Positions 42,388 through 51,620 of a DNA stretch of 64,000 nucleotides are shown here, one piece after another; positions within the stretch are counted from its first letter, which is position 1, and every line of letters begins with the position of its first letter. The position numbers and the translations under genes are program-made. Under the pieces are notes generated by a model, which was not told where the DNA came from, ran no database searches, and worked only from the letters and a program-made list of their open reading frames with translations. The stretch is from Aromatoleum petrolei (GTDB lineage: Bacteria > Pseudomonadota > Gammaproteobacteria > Burkholderiales > Rhodocyclaceae): the NCBI RefSeq assembly GCF_017894385.1, contig NZ_CP059560.1:2914001-2978000 (forward strand), given 5' to 3'.

Positions 42388-43404
42388 TCAGGGCTCTTCC
42401 GGTTCCTCGCGCAGCCAGCGTGTTTCCCAGAGTGCCACATCCGGCAGGTGGCGGGAATGATTCGCCGCGGCAAGGGCGTCCAGCTCTTCGAGCAGGCTGC
42501 GCATGGCCTCGTCCGGGGCCTCGGGGAGGCGCGGCTGCAGATGCACGATCAGGTCTCCTGCCGCCTGCCCGTCGCGCCCGGGGAAACCCGCGCCGGCGAC
42601 GCGGAGCGTTCGTGCCGTGGCCGTGCCGGGTTCCAGCCTGAGGGTGCGGATGCCGTCCGGCAGCGGAATCGCGAGCTCGCCGCCGGTCAGCAGGCGCGGT
42701 GCGCTCACCGGGCGCTCCAGCACCAGATTGCGGCCATCGAGGCGGTACAGTTCGTGCGGCGCGAGCCGGATGTGCAGCACGAGGTCACCGGGCGCTAGTT
42801 CGGCGGCGGCGTCGCCTGCGCCGGCCACGCGCAGTTCCTCGCCGTCCAGCATGCCTGCGGGCAGGCGCACGATCACGGGCCACAGCGTGCGCTGTCGGCC
42901 GCTGCCGTGGCAGCTCGGGCAGGCCTGCTTCGTCAGGTAACCGCGCCCCGCGCAGTGCCGGCATGGGGCGAGCCCGTGGCCGCCGGGGGTGCGCCCGGTG
43001 CCGTGGCAGCTTGCGCATAGCCGCGTGTGGCGCAGCACCTCTTCGCCGCTGCCGGCGCAGGCACTGCAGGCGTCCTCGCCGTCGAGTTCGATCGTGCGCT
43101 CGCCACCGAAGAAGGCGGCTTCGATCGTCAACGTGAGATCGTGGTGGCGGTCTGCGCCGCGCGGCGTGGTGCCGCCGGCTTGCTCGTCGCCCTCGTCCGC
43201 GTCCGGCGGGCCGTCCTCCGGGGGCGGGGACGCGAGCTCGGCGAGCAGGCTCTCGTAGGCGGCGCGCAGGGTCTTGAAGTGTTCCAGCGCGTGCGGATCG
43301 GGGTTGCGGTCGGGATGCCACAGCATCGCCAAGCGGCGGAAGGATCGCTTGATGTCGTGCGCGCTGGCGCCCGGCGCAAGGCCGAGCAGCTCGTGGGCAT
43401 CCAT
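42388..43404 (-). CDS. DnaJ-like co-chaperone with zinc-finger domain
   Basis: A 338-residue J-domain protein. The J domain (1-65) has the HPD motif in MLWHPDRNPDPH. A linker of about 40 acidic residues follows in place of the usual Gly/Phe region. The zinc-finger region (about 110-175) has four CXXCXGXG-type motifs: CSACAGSG, CASCHGTG, CRHCAGRG and CPSCHGSG. The substrate-binding C-terminal domain (to about 310) follows. It is shorter and more diverged than housekeeping DnaJ, so it is an accessory type III-leaning co-chaperone for a DnaK. It starts 5 bp after the PHB-depolymerase-like gene on the same strand. Confidence 0.85.
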   Translation of the reverse strand: MDAHELLGLAPGASAHDIKRSFRRLAMLWHPDRNPDPHALEHFKTLRAAYESLLAELASPPPEDGPPDADEGDEQAGGTTPRGADRHHDLTLTIEAAFFGGERTIELDGEDACSACAGSGEEVLRHTRLCASCHGTGRTPGGHGLAPCRHCAGRGYLTKQACPSCHGSGRQRTLWPVIVRLPAGMLDGEELRVAGAGDAAAELAPGDLVLHIRLAPHELYRLDGRNLVLERPVSAPRLLTGGELAIPLPDGIRTLRLEPGTATARTLRVAGAGFPGRDGQAAGDLIVHLQPRLPEAPDEAMRSLLEELDALAAANHSRHLPDVALWETRWLREEPEEP

Positions 43405-43409
43405 GTCGT

Positions 43410-44489
43410 TCAGCGCTCCGGCAGGGGCGGCAGCGGGGCGGCGAGGCGCTCGAGCATCGCGCGCACGGCCCGGATCTGTCCGCCGTTGCGAGTCGCGTAA
43501 TCCGGGTCCGCGTAACCCCACCAGTCCCAGCAGCCCTTCGGGTTGTACACCCAGCGCAGCGATCCCCAGGCGAAGCCGCTGCGCGGCCGCACCTGCGGAT
43601 ACAGCACGATCAGGCGATTGCTGTCGGCCCATTCATTGTAGCCGGCGCCGTCGACGAAGCGACGACCGGCTTGCGCCTCGCCCTGGCGACAGCCGTGAAA
43701 GGCCACATGCACACGGCAGCCGCCTTCGCGGCAGGCGGCGGGGATGAACACGTAGCCGCGGTCTGCAAGGCTCAGCTCGATCGGCGCGAGCTTGGTGAAG
43801 GCGTGCTGGTCGAAGGCGAGCATCTCGCCGGCGGGCGCCGTGCTGCGGGGTTCCAGCGGCCCGACGAGATGGGCGAGCAGCTCGCCTGCGGCATCGAGGT
43901 CGCCGCAGCGGTTGATGAAGGGCGGCTCGGACGTGTCGCAGGCGTTGGCTTGCGGGTCCGCGACGGACATCATCGCGTGGCCGGCCTCGCCGACCTCGAC
44001 GAAGCGAATCGCATCGGCGGGCAACACGCGCCGGTAGAAATCGAGCAGGGCGTCCACCACGGGACGCTCGACGGTGCGGTCGGCGCCGCCGCTGAACACC
44101 CATACCCGGTCGTCGCTCAGGCCCGCGGGAGGGTCGATGCTGCCCGCCTCGGCCTCTTCGCGCACCCGGGCGAGCGTCTGTTCGGCGCTGGGGGTGCGCG
44201 CGCCGCTGCCGGGATTCATGCAGTTGTTGAGCGCGCGCCACATGCTGCCAGTGGCGCATTCGTACGGGCCGGCGGCGAGGACGCCCGCGCCCCTGACGAG
44301 CGCCGAATGGGCGACCTGGAACTGCACGGCCATGTAGCCACCCGAGGAGACCCCGGAGATGGTGAGCTGCTCGAGGCTGGCCCCGAGTGCCGGCAGCTGC
44401 GGATCGCCGGCAGCCGGCGCTGCGCCCGCGAGCGCGGTGAGGGCGAGGCCAGTGAGCAGGCGGGCGAAGGGGCGCAGGGGGCGTGTCAT
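43410..44489 (-). CDS. Secreted PHB depolymerase-like esterase
   Basis: A 359-residue exported protein with signal LLTGLALTALAGAAPAAG. The lipase box is GVSSGGYMA (Ser about 47). An oxyanion/lid region with HVAFHGCRQG (about 260) follows, and the C-terminal block GCWDWWGYADPDYATRNGGQ is typical of extracellular short-chain poly(3-hydroxybutyrate) depolymerases. Several Cys pairs fit periplasmic or secreted folding. It probably hydrolyses PHB or related polyesters outside the cytoplasm. ATG at 44489 is preferred over an in-frame GTG at 44498. Confidence 0.85.
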   Translation of the reverse strand: MTRPLRPFARLLTGLALTALAGAAPAAGDPQLPALGASLEQLTISGVSSGGYMAVQFQVAHSALVRGAGVLAAGPYECATGSMWRALNNCMNPGSGARTPSAEQTLARVREEAEAGSIDPPAGLSDDRVWVFSGGADRTVERPVVDALLDFYRRVLPADAIRFVEVGEAGHAMMSVADPQANACDTSEPPFINRCGDLDAAGELLAHLVGPLEPRSTAPAGEMLAFDQHAFTKLAPIELSLADRGYVFIPAACREGGCRVHVAFHGCRQGEAQAGRRFVDGAGYNEWADSNRLIVLYPQVRPRSGFAWGSLRWVYNPKGCWDWWGYADPDYATRNGGQIRAVRAMLERLAAPLPPLPER

Positions 44490-44516
44490 GCCGTGCACGA
44501 TAGCCGAAGCGGCCGT

Positions 44517-45011
44517 TCAGCGGCGGTTCTCGCCGAGCCGCACGAGATCTTCACCGCGCAGGTGGGTGAGCAGCGCCTTGCCGTTTGCGTCGACGCGGAA
44601 CTCGCCCCACTTCGCGCCGACGAAGTCGTCCGCGCGGCCTTCCTGGAAGAAGAAGGCATTCGGCCCGACCGTTTTGCGCCCGTCGCGCGAACGCAACTTC
44701 ATCGCGATCAGTGCGGGATCATCCGGCAGGCGCTTGCCGAGTCCGGCGAGGCTGGCGCGGCCTTCTTCATCGACTGCGAGGTGGGCGTAGCGGCCTTCGC
44801 CGTCGCTGCGCAGGATCTCGTTGTCGATCGCGTAGCGCAGCGCCATGTAGTCGCCCTGCATCAGCGAGCGCGGATCGACCGGCGCGAGCTGCACCAGCAC
44901 GACGCGCCCTTCGGCGAGGATGCGCTCGTTGTCGCGCACGGCGTACAGCGCCGCCGCCGTCACCAGCAGGAAGGCCGCGACCAGGGCGGCGCGCAGGGTC
45001 TTCGCGTTCAT
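44517..45011 (-). CDS. GDYXXLXY domain membrane-anchored protein
   Basis: A 164-residue protein with an N-terminal membrane anchor (AALVAAFLLVTAAALYAV) and the family motif MQGDYMALRY (GDYxxLxY) near residue 53. The C-terminal part is a beta-rich periplasmic domain ending LVRLGENRR. The family is almost always encoded after DUF2157 and DUF4401 proteins, as here; its function is unknown. The ATG overlaps the DUF4401 stop. Confidence 0.88.
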   Translation of the reverse strand: MNAKTLRAALVAAFLLVTAAALYAVRDNERILAEGRVVLVQLAPVDPRSLMQGDYMALRYAIDNEILRSDGEGRYAHLAVDEEGRASLAGLGKRLPDDPALIAMKLRSRDGRKTVGPNAFFFQEGRADDFVGAKWGEFRVDANGKALLTHLRGEDLVRLGENRR

Positions 45012-46069
45012 ACGGTCCTCTGCATGCGGGTGCGCAGCAGGGTGCGCAATACGAGCAGCACCGCGCCGCTGGCGATCAGTGCGAGGGATTTCACCAGCAG
45101 CGTGTGCTGCAGGCTGTAATACAGCTCGCCGAGGTAGAGCGTGGCGAACACCAGCGTCATCGCGATCCAGGGGCGGTGGCTGGCGTGGAAGACGGCGAGC
45201 AGCACGGCGACTGCAACCAGCAGGCCGGGCGCGGGGTGGGCGGCGAGGGCGAACAGCAGCGCACCGGCGAGGGCCGGCAAGCGCAAGGACGGCGTGTCGC
45301 GGCACAGCCAGGCCGTCGTCGCAAGGAGCACGAGCGCGGCGCCGATGCGATACACCGGCAGCGCGAAACCGGTCTGGTAGCCGGTGAGCGCCTCTTCGAG
45401 CGCTGTCAGCGCCGAATGCGCACGGCCGTAGGGGGCGAGGATCAATGCGGCGAAGGTCAGCGCATGGGCGGCCGCCTTGATGAGCGGCGCCTGCGGATGG
45501 GCGGCCCACGCCGGGCGGGCGAGCCACAGCGCCACGGCGGCGCCGGCGAGCGCAATGCCGAAGAGCGCGAGCCCCGTACCGGCGCCGATCAGCCATGCGA
45601 GGCTGAACAGGGCAATCAGCGCGCATGCGCTGCGGTGCAGGGTCGTCGCAGGTATCGCGGCCATCACCAGGCTGGCGGCGAGCGCCGCGAGCGAGAGCAC
45701 GTCCGAGCCGTCGAGCAGGTCGAGGAATCGGTCGGCGAAGGCGGAGACGAACAGCGACTGGCCGGCGAGCGAGAAGGCGAGCGCCATCTGATCGGTGAAG
45801 GGCTTGCGCTGGCGGAACAGGAAGGCGCTCGCCGCGGCCAGCAGGAGGCCGCCGATGCCGCGTGCGACGGGACCGTTGCCGAAGGCGAGGAGGGGGACGA
45901 AGAACGATGACATGATCATCGTCGCGGCGATCCACGCCGCGAAGCCGAGCAGCAGTGCAAGCCACCACGGTGCCCGCGTCGTCGCCTGCAGTGCGGCGAG
46001 ACAGGCCTCGTCGATGATGCCCGCATCGCGCAGGCGCTCGGCGATCGGCGGGAACGGGGCGTTGCTCAT
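45008..46069 (-). CDS. DUF4401 family polytopic membrane protein
   Basis: A 353-residue protein with about 10-11 membrane helices after a short cytosolic head (MSNAPFPPIAERLRDAGIID). It has many Ala/Leu-rich segments of about 20 residues. Function unknown. It is coupled by ATGA overlaps to the DUF2157 gene before it and the GDYXXLXY gene after it, suggesting one membrane complex. The frame is open up to 46924 but that part shadows DUF2157. Confidence 0.85.
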   Translation of the reverse strand: MSNAPFPPIAERLRDAGIIDEACLAALQATTRAPWWLALLLGFAAWIAATMIMSSFFVPLLAFGNGPVARGIGGLLLAAASAFLFRQRKPFTDQMALAFSLAGQSLFVSAFADRFLDLLDGSDVLSLAALAASLVMAAIPATTLHRSACALIALFSLAWLIGAGTGLALFGIALAGAAVALWLARPAWAAHPQAPLIKAAAHALTFAALILAPYGRAHSALTALEEALTGYQTGFALPVYRIGAALVLLATTAWLCRDTPSLRLPALAGALLFALAAHPAPGLLVAVAVLLAVFHASHRPWIAMTLVFATLYLGELYYSLQHTLLVKSLALIASGAVLLVLRTLLRTRMQRTV

Positions 46070-47043
46070 GGCCTGCGTCCTTCGCGGTGGAGGCGGGTCA
46101 GCCAGACGCCGGCGAGGCCGGTGGTGGCGATCACGAACACCGCGACGATGTTGATCGTGACGAAGTCGGCGCTGTGCGGCAGCACGCGGATCAGCGCGGT
46201 AGTGGCGACGGAGATCGCTGCGAATGCGGTCTGCGCGAGCATCGGCACGTCGCGCCGGTACGCGAGGTAGGCATATGCGAAGGCGACCGCGACTGCGGCG
46301 AAGGCAAACCCCACGGCGTGGAAATCGGCATCCCACCAGCTCAGGCAGGCGCCGAGCGCGAGCGGCACGAGCACGCCCAAGCCGGCAACGCGGTGGATGG
46401 GGCGGCGCGGCGTGGCGAGCAGTGCATGGCCGGCGAATTCGAAAACGAGCAGCATCGCGGCGTTGAACCCGGCGATCGCGAACAGCGACTCTGCCTCGCC
46501 GAGCGCGCCGATGAAGCGCGACCACCAGGATTCCGACAGGTAGCGCAGCAGGCCGGCGTTGGCGACGACGAGCCACAGCAGCCAGCTCGCCGACGAGCGT
46601 GCGAGCAGCGCGAAGGGCGTCATCAGGGCGGTCCATGCGACGAACAGCTCCCAGACGTCGGCGCCGCTCTGGTAGGTCTGGCCGATCAGCGCCAGCAGCG
46701 CGCCGGTGGCGAGGCAGGCCGCGAGCAGCGCAGCGCGCCACGCCGTCCCGAAGGGCGGGGCGGCGAGCGCCGTGCCGGTGCACGCCGCGATCGCCGCGAT
46801 CGCGATACCGAGCTTGGCGAAGCGGTGCAGGTCGTCCCAGTTGTATGCGAAGAAGAAGATCAGGCCGGCGGCGAGGAGGATGGCGCCGGCGACTGCGAGC
46901 ATGCGGTCGGCGCCGCTGAGCCATTCGTCGCGCGCGGGCACGAGGGGCGAGAGCGACGCGGCCTGTTCGAGCTGCCGCGGCGTCAGGGCGCCGTCTTCGG
47001 CGAGCGCCAGCAACGTCCCGCGTTCACGGAGGTTCCAGGACAT
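46066..47043 (-). CDS. DUF2157 family membrane protein
   Basis: A 325-residue protein with a soluble N-terminal helix bundle (about 1-42: LLALAEDGALTPRQLEQAAS). About nine membrane helices follow, the first being DRMLAVAGAILLAAGLIFFF. DUF2157 proteins are of unknown function and usually partner DUF4401. It heads the three-gene minus-strand operon; no clear promoter is seen in the 276 bp shared with gmk. Confidence 0.87.
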   Translation of the reverse strand: MSWNLRERGTLLALAEDGALTPRQLEQAASLSPLVPARDEWLSGADRMLAVAGAILLAAGLIFFFAYNWDDLHRFAKLGIAIAAIAACTGTALAAPPFGTAWRAALLAACLATGALLALIGQTYQSGADVWELFVAWTALMTPFALLARSSASWLLWLVVANAGLLRYLSESWWSRFIGALGEAESLFAIAGFNAAMLLVFEFAGHALLATPRRPIHRVAGLGVLVPLALGACLSWWDADFHAVGFAFAAVAVAFAYAYLAYRRDVPMLAQTAFAAISVATTALIRVLPHSADFVTINIVAVFVIATTGLAGVWLTRLHREGRRP

Positions 47044-47204
47044 CGGCGTATCCGGGGGCGGAAAATATGCATTCTAATATCAAGGCGGCAATCGGGGGCA
47101 TCCGTTCGCTCCGAGTCCCTCGTCTCGCTCGCGACTGCCTTGCCGCAGCGCGCAGGCATGCACCGCGATAGGCTCCGTCCGGACGGCATGGGTGCGCGCG
47201 GGGT

Positions 47205-47234
47205 TTGGCGTCGCCGCGTGCCGGCTGGCACAAT
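47205..47234 (+). promoter_or_regulatory. Candidate sigma-70 promoter for gmk-rpoZ-spoT
   Basis: TTGGCG (47205-47210) and CACAAT (47229-47234) are spaced 18 bp apart, about 85 bp before the gmk start. Both boxes are imperfect. Confidence 0.35.
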
Positions 47235-47319
47235 CGCGGTTCCGCCCCGGTGCGTGCCGGCGGCGGATCAACCTGCGAACCACGGAGGCGCCGCTCGCGA
47301 CGGAATGCGGCGCGCACAT

Positions 47320-47934
47320 ATGCCCGGTACCCTGATCATCATCACTGCGCCCTCCGGCGCCGGCAAGACGACCCTCGTGCGGGGGCTGCTCGAACGCGAC
47401 CCGCAGATGCACCTGTCGGTGTCCTACACGACACGCGCGCCGCGCGCGGGCGAACAGGACGGGCGCGAATACCATTTCGTGGACGTCGAAACCTTCCGTA
47501 CGCTGCGTGACCGCGGTGAGTTCCTCGAATGGGCCGAGGTGCACGGAAACTACTACGCCACTTCGAAGGTCTGGTTGAAGGAGCAGATCGCCGCCGGGCG
47601 CGACATCCTGCTCGAGATCGACTGGCAGGGCGCGCAGCAAGTGCGGCGCAGCTTCCCCGACGCGGTCGGGGTGTTCGTGCTGCCGCCCTCGGTGGATGCG
47701 CTGGAGTCGCGCCTGCGCGGGCGCGGCACCGACAGCGAGGAGGTGATCGCCCGGCGCCTGCTGGGCGCGCGCGGCGAGATGCGGCATGTGGCGGAATTCG
47801 ACTACGTTATACTGAACGACGATCTGCACAACGCCATCGACGACCTCGTCGCGGTGGTGCGGGCGTCGCGGCTGCGCTACGGGCGCCAGCGTCTGCGGCA
47901 CCAGCAGTATTTCGATTTTCTTGAACAGGACTGA
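47320..47934 (+). CDS. gmk: Guanylate kinase
   Basis: A 204-residue guanylate kinase converting GMP and ATP to GDP and ADP. The P-loop is APSGAGKTTL (about 9-18), the GMP-binding region SYTTRAPRAGEQDGREYHFV (about 38-57) and the lid follows EIDWQGAQQVR. The length is standard. The ATG at 47320 gives a normal N-terminus; an ATG at 47305 would add five residues. It lies 3 bp before rpoZ, the common gmk-rpoZ-spoT order in proteobacteria. Confidence 0.96.
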   Translation: MPGTLIIITAPSGAGKTTLVRGLLERDPQMHLSVSYTTRAPRAGEQDGREYHFVDVETFRTLRDRGEFLEWAEVHGNYYATSKVWLKEQIAAGRDILLEIDWQGAQQVRRSFPDAVGVFVLPPSVDALESRLRGRGTDSEEVIARRLLGARGEMRHVAEFDYVILNDDLHNAIDDLVAVVRASRLRYGRQRLRHQQYFDFLEQD

Positions 47935-47937
47935 AAA

Positions 47938-48153
47938 ATGGCTCGTGTCACCATCGAGGATTGCCTCAAACGAATCCCCAACCGCTTCCAGTTGACCCTG
48001 GCCGCGACCTATCGTGCGCGCCAGATCACCATCGGCTCGACCCCGCAGGTCGAGATCGACAAGAGCGACAAGGACAAGCCGACCGTGATCGCACTGCGCG
48101 AAATCGCCGCCGGCAAGGTCGGCCTGGAAGTCCTCAACCGCGGACAGGCCTGA
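47938..48153 (+). CDS. rpoZ: RNA polymerase omega subunit
   Basis: A 71-residue omega subunit, [20 protein letters not shown] followed by AATYRARQI and [13 protein letters not shown]. It is at the short end of the family but has all the conserved N-terminal region that contacts beta prime. It helps assemble RNA polymerase and forms part of a ppGpp site, fitting its place before spoT. Confidence 0.96.
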   Translation: MARVTIEDCLKRIPNRFQLTLAATYRARQITIGSTPQVEIDKSDKDKPTVIALREIAAGKVGLEVLNRGQA

Positions 48154-48187
48154 TCCCCGCGCACGGGGAGCCGGGAGTCGTGCCGTC

Positions 48188-50392
48188 ATGGAAGCCGCCG
48201 CTGCGATTCCCGCCCCCGAACCGTTCCGTCCTCCCGCGTCGAGCGTGCTGTCGCTCGACTTCGCCGAGCTCAAGGCGAAACTCGCAACCTACCTGAAACC
48301 GGAGGATGTGGGCCGCGTCGAGGCGGCCTACCATTTCGCCGCGAGCGCCCACGAGGGGCAGTTCCGCATCAGCGGCGATCCCTACATCTCGCACCCGGTC
48401 GCGGTCGCCGACATCGTCGCCGACTGGCACCTCGACCCGCAGGCCCTGATGGCCGCGCTCCTCCATGACGTCATGGAGGACACCCACATCTCCAAGCAGG
48501 AGATCGCCGAGCGCTTCGGCAAGACCACCGCCGAGCTGGTCGACGGGCTATCCAAGCTCGACAAGATCGAATTCCGCTCGCACGAGGAGGCGCAGGCCGA
48601 AAACTTCCGCAAGATGCTGCTGGCGATGGCGAGCGACCTGCGCGTGATCCTGGTCAAGCTTGCCGACCGCCTGCACAACATGCGTACGCTGCACTGCGTG
48701 CGCCCCGCCAAGCGGCGCCGCATCGCCAGCGAGACGCTGGAGATCTACGCCCCGATCGCCAACCGGCTGGGCCTCAACAACCTCTACCGCGAGCTGCAGG
48801 AACTGTCCTTCGAGCACAAGTTCCCGATGCGCTTCCGCGTGCTGTCGCGCGCGATCAAGGCCGCGCGCGGGAACCGGCGCGAGGTTGTCGGCAAGGTGCT
48901 GCAGGCGATCGAGGAACGGCTGCCGCAATGGAATCTGGCGGCCGAGGTGCGCGGGCGCGAGAAGCACCTGTTCTCGATCTACCGCAAGATGGCGGAGAAG
49001 CACCTGTCCTTCTCGCAGGTGCTGGATATCTACGGCTTCCGCGTGATCGTGCGCGACATCGCGAGCTGTTATCTCGCGCTGGGGGCGCTGCATTCGATGT
49101 ACAAGCCCGTGCCGGGCAAGTTCAAGGACTACATCGCGATCCCCAAGGCGAACGGCTACCAGTCGCTGCACACGACGCTGATCGGCCCTTTCGGCACGCC
49201 CGTCGAGGTGCAGATCCGCACCGCGGAGATGCACCACATCGCCGAGAGCGGCGTCGCCTCCCACTGGCTGTACAAGGAAGACGAGAAGACGCTCACCGAG
49301 CTGCAGCAGAAGACGCATTCGTGGCTGCAATCGCTGCTGGAGCTGCAATCGACCTCGGGCGAGGCGACCGAATTCCTCGAGCACGTGAAGATCGACCTCT
49401 TCCCCGGCGAGGTGTACGTGTTCACGCCCAAGGGCCGCATCCTGTCGTTGCTCAAGGGCTCCACGCCGGTCGATTTTGCCTATGCCGTGCACACCGACAT
49501 CGGCAACCGTTGCGTCGCCTGTCGCATCAACGGCGACCTGATGCCGCTGCGCACCGAGCTGCGCAACGGTGACCAGATCGAGATCATCACCGCCGCGCAC
49601 GCCAACCCCAACCCCGCTTGGCTCGCCTACGTGCGCACCGGCAAGGCGCGCGCGCAGATCCGCCACTTCCTCAAGGGTGCGCAGCAGGAGGAGTCGGTGA
49701 CGCTGGGCGAGCGCCTGCTCAACCAGGCCCTGCGCCCCCACGGCCTCACGCTGGGCCAGATCAGCACTTTCGCGTGGGACCGCTTCCTGCGCGACCGCAG
49801 CATGCGTTCGAAGAAGGAAGTCTTCGCCGACATCGGGCTGGGACGGCGCCTGCCGGTCATCGTCGCGCGGCGGCTGGCGCAGGCGCAGGACCTCGAATCG
49901 GGCCGTCCGGACGTCATCAAGCCCAAGCCCGCAGGGGCGATCCTGATCCGCGGCAGCGAGGGCATCGCGGTGCAGCTCGCGCGCTGCTGCCAGCCGATCC
50001 CGGGCGACCCCATTATCGGCGTGATTCGCAAGGGACAGGGGCTGGAAGTGCACCTGCACGACTGCCAGGTGGTGTCGAAGGTGCGCGGCGACCGCGGGCG
50101 CTGGGTGGATGTCGAGTGGGAGTCCGGCGAGGACCGCCTGTTCGACGTGACGATCCGCGTGCTGACCAAGAACGTGCGCGGCGTGCTCGCGCGGGTGGCC
50201 AGTTCGATCGCGGATGCGGACTGCAACATCCAGAACGTGTCGATGGACAACGAGCAGGGCGGCCTGTACACGGCGATGAATCTGACCGTGCAGGTACGCG
50301 ACCGCATGCATCTCGCCAACGTGATGCGCGGCGTGCGGCGCGTGCCGGAAGTCGTGCGCATCGCGCGCATGAAGAGCGACGTGCGCGCCTGA
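48188..50392 (+). CDS. spoT: Bifunctional (p)ppGpp synthetase/hydrolase (SpoT)
   Basis: A 734-residue Rel/SpoT protein. The HD hydrolase domain (about 45-190) has the intact catalytic HDVMEDT, and the synthetase domain (about 240-370) includes FKDYIAIPKANGYQSLHTT and VEVQIRTAEMHHIAESGVAS. A TGS domain (about 400-460: DLFPGEVYVFTPKGRILSL), helical/zinc-finger regions and an ACT domain at the end (DVTIRVLTKNVRGVLARVAS) complete it. With HDxxED intact it can degrade (p)ppGpp; synthesis is probable. It controls the stringent response and sits 34 bp after rpoZ. Confidence 0.95.
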   Translation: MEAAAAIPAPEPFRPPASSVLSLDFAELKAKLATYLKPEDVGRVEAAYHFAASAHEGQFRISGDPYISHPVAVADIVADWHLDPQALMAALLHDVMEDTHISKQEIAERFGKTTAELVDGLSKLDKIEFRSHEEAQAENFRKMLLAMASDLRVILVKLADRLHNMRTLHCVRPAKRRRIASETLEIYAPIANRLGLNNLYRELQELSFEHKFPMRFRVLSRAIKAARGNRREVVGKVLQAIEERLPQWNLAAEVRGREKHLFSIYRKMAEKHLSFSQVLDIYGFRVIVRDIASCYLALGALHSMYKPVPGKFKDYIAIPKANGYQSLHTTLIGPFGTPVEVQIRTAEMHHIAESGVASHWLYKEDEKTLTELQQKTHSWLQSLLELQSTSGEATEFLEHVKIDLFPGEVYVFTPKGRILSLLKGSTPVDFAYAVHTDIGNRCVACRINGDLMPLRTELRNGDQIEIITAAHANPNPAWLAYVRTGKARAQIRHFLKGAQQEESVTLGERLLNQALRPHGLTLGQISTFAWDRFLRDRSMRSKKEVFADIGLGRRLPVIVARRLAQAQDLESGRPDVIKPKPAGAILIRGSEGIAVQLARCCQPIPGDPIIGVIRKGQGLEVHLHDCQVVSKVRGDRGRWVDVEWESGEDRLFDVTIRVLTKNVRGVLARVASSIADADCNIQNVSMDNEQGGLYTAMNLTVQVRDRMHLANVMRGVRRVPEVVRIARMKSDVRA

Positions 50393-50399
50393 GGCCGGC

Positions 50400-51506
50400 A
50401 TGTCCGCAGCTCCGTCCGAGGCGGCGCACGCAGGCGACCGCCGCATCCCCGTCACGCTGCTGACCGGCTTCCTCGGTGCGGGCAAGACGACGCTGCTCAA
50501 CCACCTGCTGCGCGACCCCGCGATGGCCCGCGCCGCGGTGCTGATCAACGAATTCGGCGAGGTCGCGGTCGATCACCACCTCGTCGACAAGGTCGACGAG
50601 ACCCTCGTCGTGCTCGATTCCGGCTGCGTGTGCTGCAGCGTGCAGGGCGACCTCGTGAAGGCGCTCAAGAACCTCTTCATGCGCGCGCTGCGGCGCGAGA
50701 TTCCCGGGCTGGAGCGTGTGCTGGTCGAAACCACGGGACTGGCCGATCCGGCGCCGGTGGTCTACACGCTGATGCAGGAGCCCTTCATCGCCGAGCGCTA
50801 CCGCTGCGACGGCGTCATCACCGCCGTCGACGCGACGCACGGTCAGGGCCAGCTCGACCGCCACCGCGAGGCCGTGCGCCAGGTCGCGATGGCCGACCGC
50901 CTGCTGATGACGAAGTGCGACCTCGCCGGCGCGGACGAGCGTGCGGCGCTCGCGGCGCGGCTCGCGGCGCTGAACCCGGGCGCGCAGCAGATCGAGGTGT
51001 TCCGCGGCGAGGTGCCGGCGTCGGCGGTGTCGGGCTGCGGTCTGTACGACCCGGCGGGCAAGATCCCCGATGTCGCGCGCTGGCTCGGCGACGAGCGCGT
51101 GCGCGCGCAGGCGGCCGCGGCGCCGACATGGCGCCGGCCGGGGACGAAACCCGCGCCCGCGCAGGGGCACGAGGCCCGCCACGACGAGCAGGTCACGAGT
51201 TACGTGCTGCGCTTCGACGAGCCGCTCGACTGGCTCGGCTTTTCCGACGGGCTCGGCCTGATCCTGCAGGTGTACGGCGCGCGCATCCTGCGCATCAAGG
51301 GCCTGCTCAACGTCGCCGGCGATCCCCTGCCGCGCGTGGTGCAGTGCGTGCAGCACGTCGCCTACCCGACCAGCAGCCTACCCGCGTGGCCCGAAGGTCC
51401 GCCCTACGACGACCGCCGCAGTCGCCTCGTCTTCATCGTACGCGAGCTGCCGCGCGACGAGGTCGTGAGCATCCTGTCGAGCTTCTGCGGCCAGATCCCC
51501 GCGTAA
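50400..51506 (+). CDS. CobW/COG0523 family metal-chaperone GTPase
   Basis: A 368-residue G3E GTPase. Walker A GFLGAGKTTLLN (about 22-33) and the family's metal-binding CXCC in SGCVCCSVQGDL (about 76) are present. ETTGLADPAPV follows, then the base-specifying TKCDLAGADE (about 178). The C-terminal domain (about 265-368) is the CobW_C fold. Members load zinc, cobalt or iron into client proteins; the client is not evident here. There is only a short His-containing linker (QGHEARHDEQ). It may share the spoT transcript (7 bp gap). A REP-like dyad follows. Confidence 0.9.
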   Translation: MSAAPSEAAHAGDRRIPVTLLTGFLGAGKTTLLNHLLRDPAMARAAVLINEFGEVAVDHHLVDKVDETLVVLDSGCVCCSVQGDLVKALKNLFMRALRREIPGLERVLVETTGLADPAPVVYTLMQEPFIAERYRCDGVITAVDATHGQGQLDRHREAVRQVAMADRLLMTKCDLAGADERAALAARLAALNPGAQQIEVFRGEVPASAVSGCGLYDPAGKIPDVARWLGDERVRAQAAAAPTWRRPGTKPAPAQGHEARHDEQVTSYVLRFDEPLDWLGFSDGLGLILQVYGARILRIKGLLNVAGDPLPRVVQCVQHVAYPTSSLPAWPEGPPYDDRRSRLVFIVRELPRDEVVSILSSFCGQIPA

Positions 51507-51520
51507 GGATCCGGCTCGCG

Positions 51521-51594
51521 GTGGCAGCGGCTTCAGCCGCGAATCGGCCTTGCCGAATGCAAAACCTTCGTCTCGCAGCTGAAGCCGCTCCCAT
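51521..51594. repeat. REP-like inverted repeat pair between convergent genes
   Basis: Two copies of a GTGGSAGCGGCTTCAGCNGC element lie in opposite orientation (51521-51543 and 51571-51593), separated by 27 bp; the core GCGGCTTCAGC/GCTGAAGCCGC is perfect. This is the form of dispersed REP/BIME elements known from Pseudomonas and relatives. As RNA it would fold into a long hairpin in both directions and so may end both convergent transcripts. Confidence 0.7.
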
Positions 51595-51620
51595 AGGGGC
51601 AATCTGCGCGCCGAGGCAGC

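Noticed and set aside
47226..47243. TGGCACAATCGCGGTTCC as a sigma-54 promoter before gmk
   Set aside because: The GC dinucleotide is not 10 bp after GG, and gmk-rpoZ-spoT is a housekeeping operon; a sigma-70 reading fits better.
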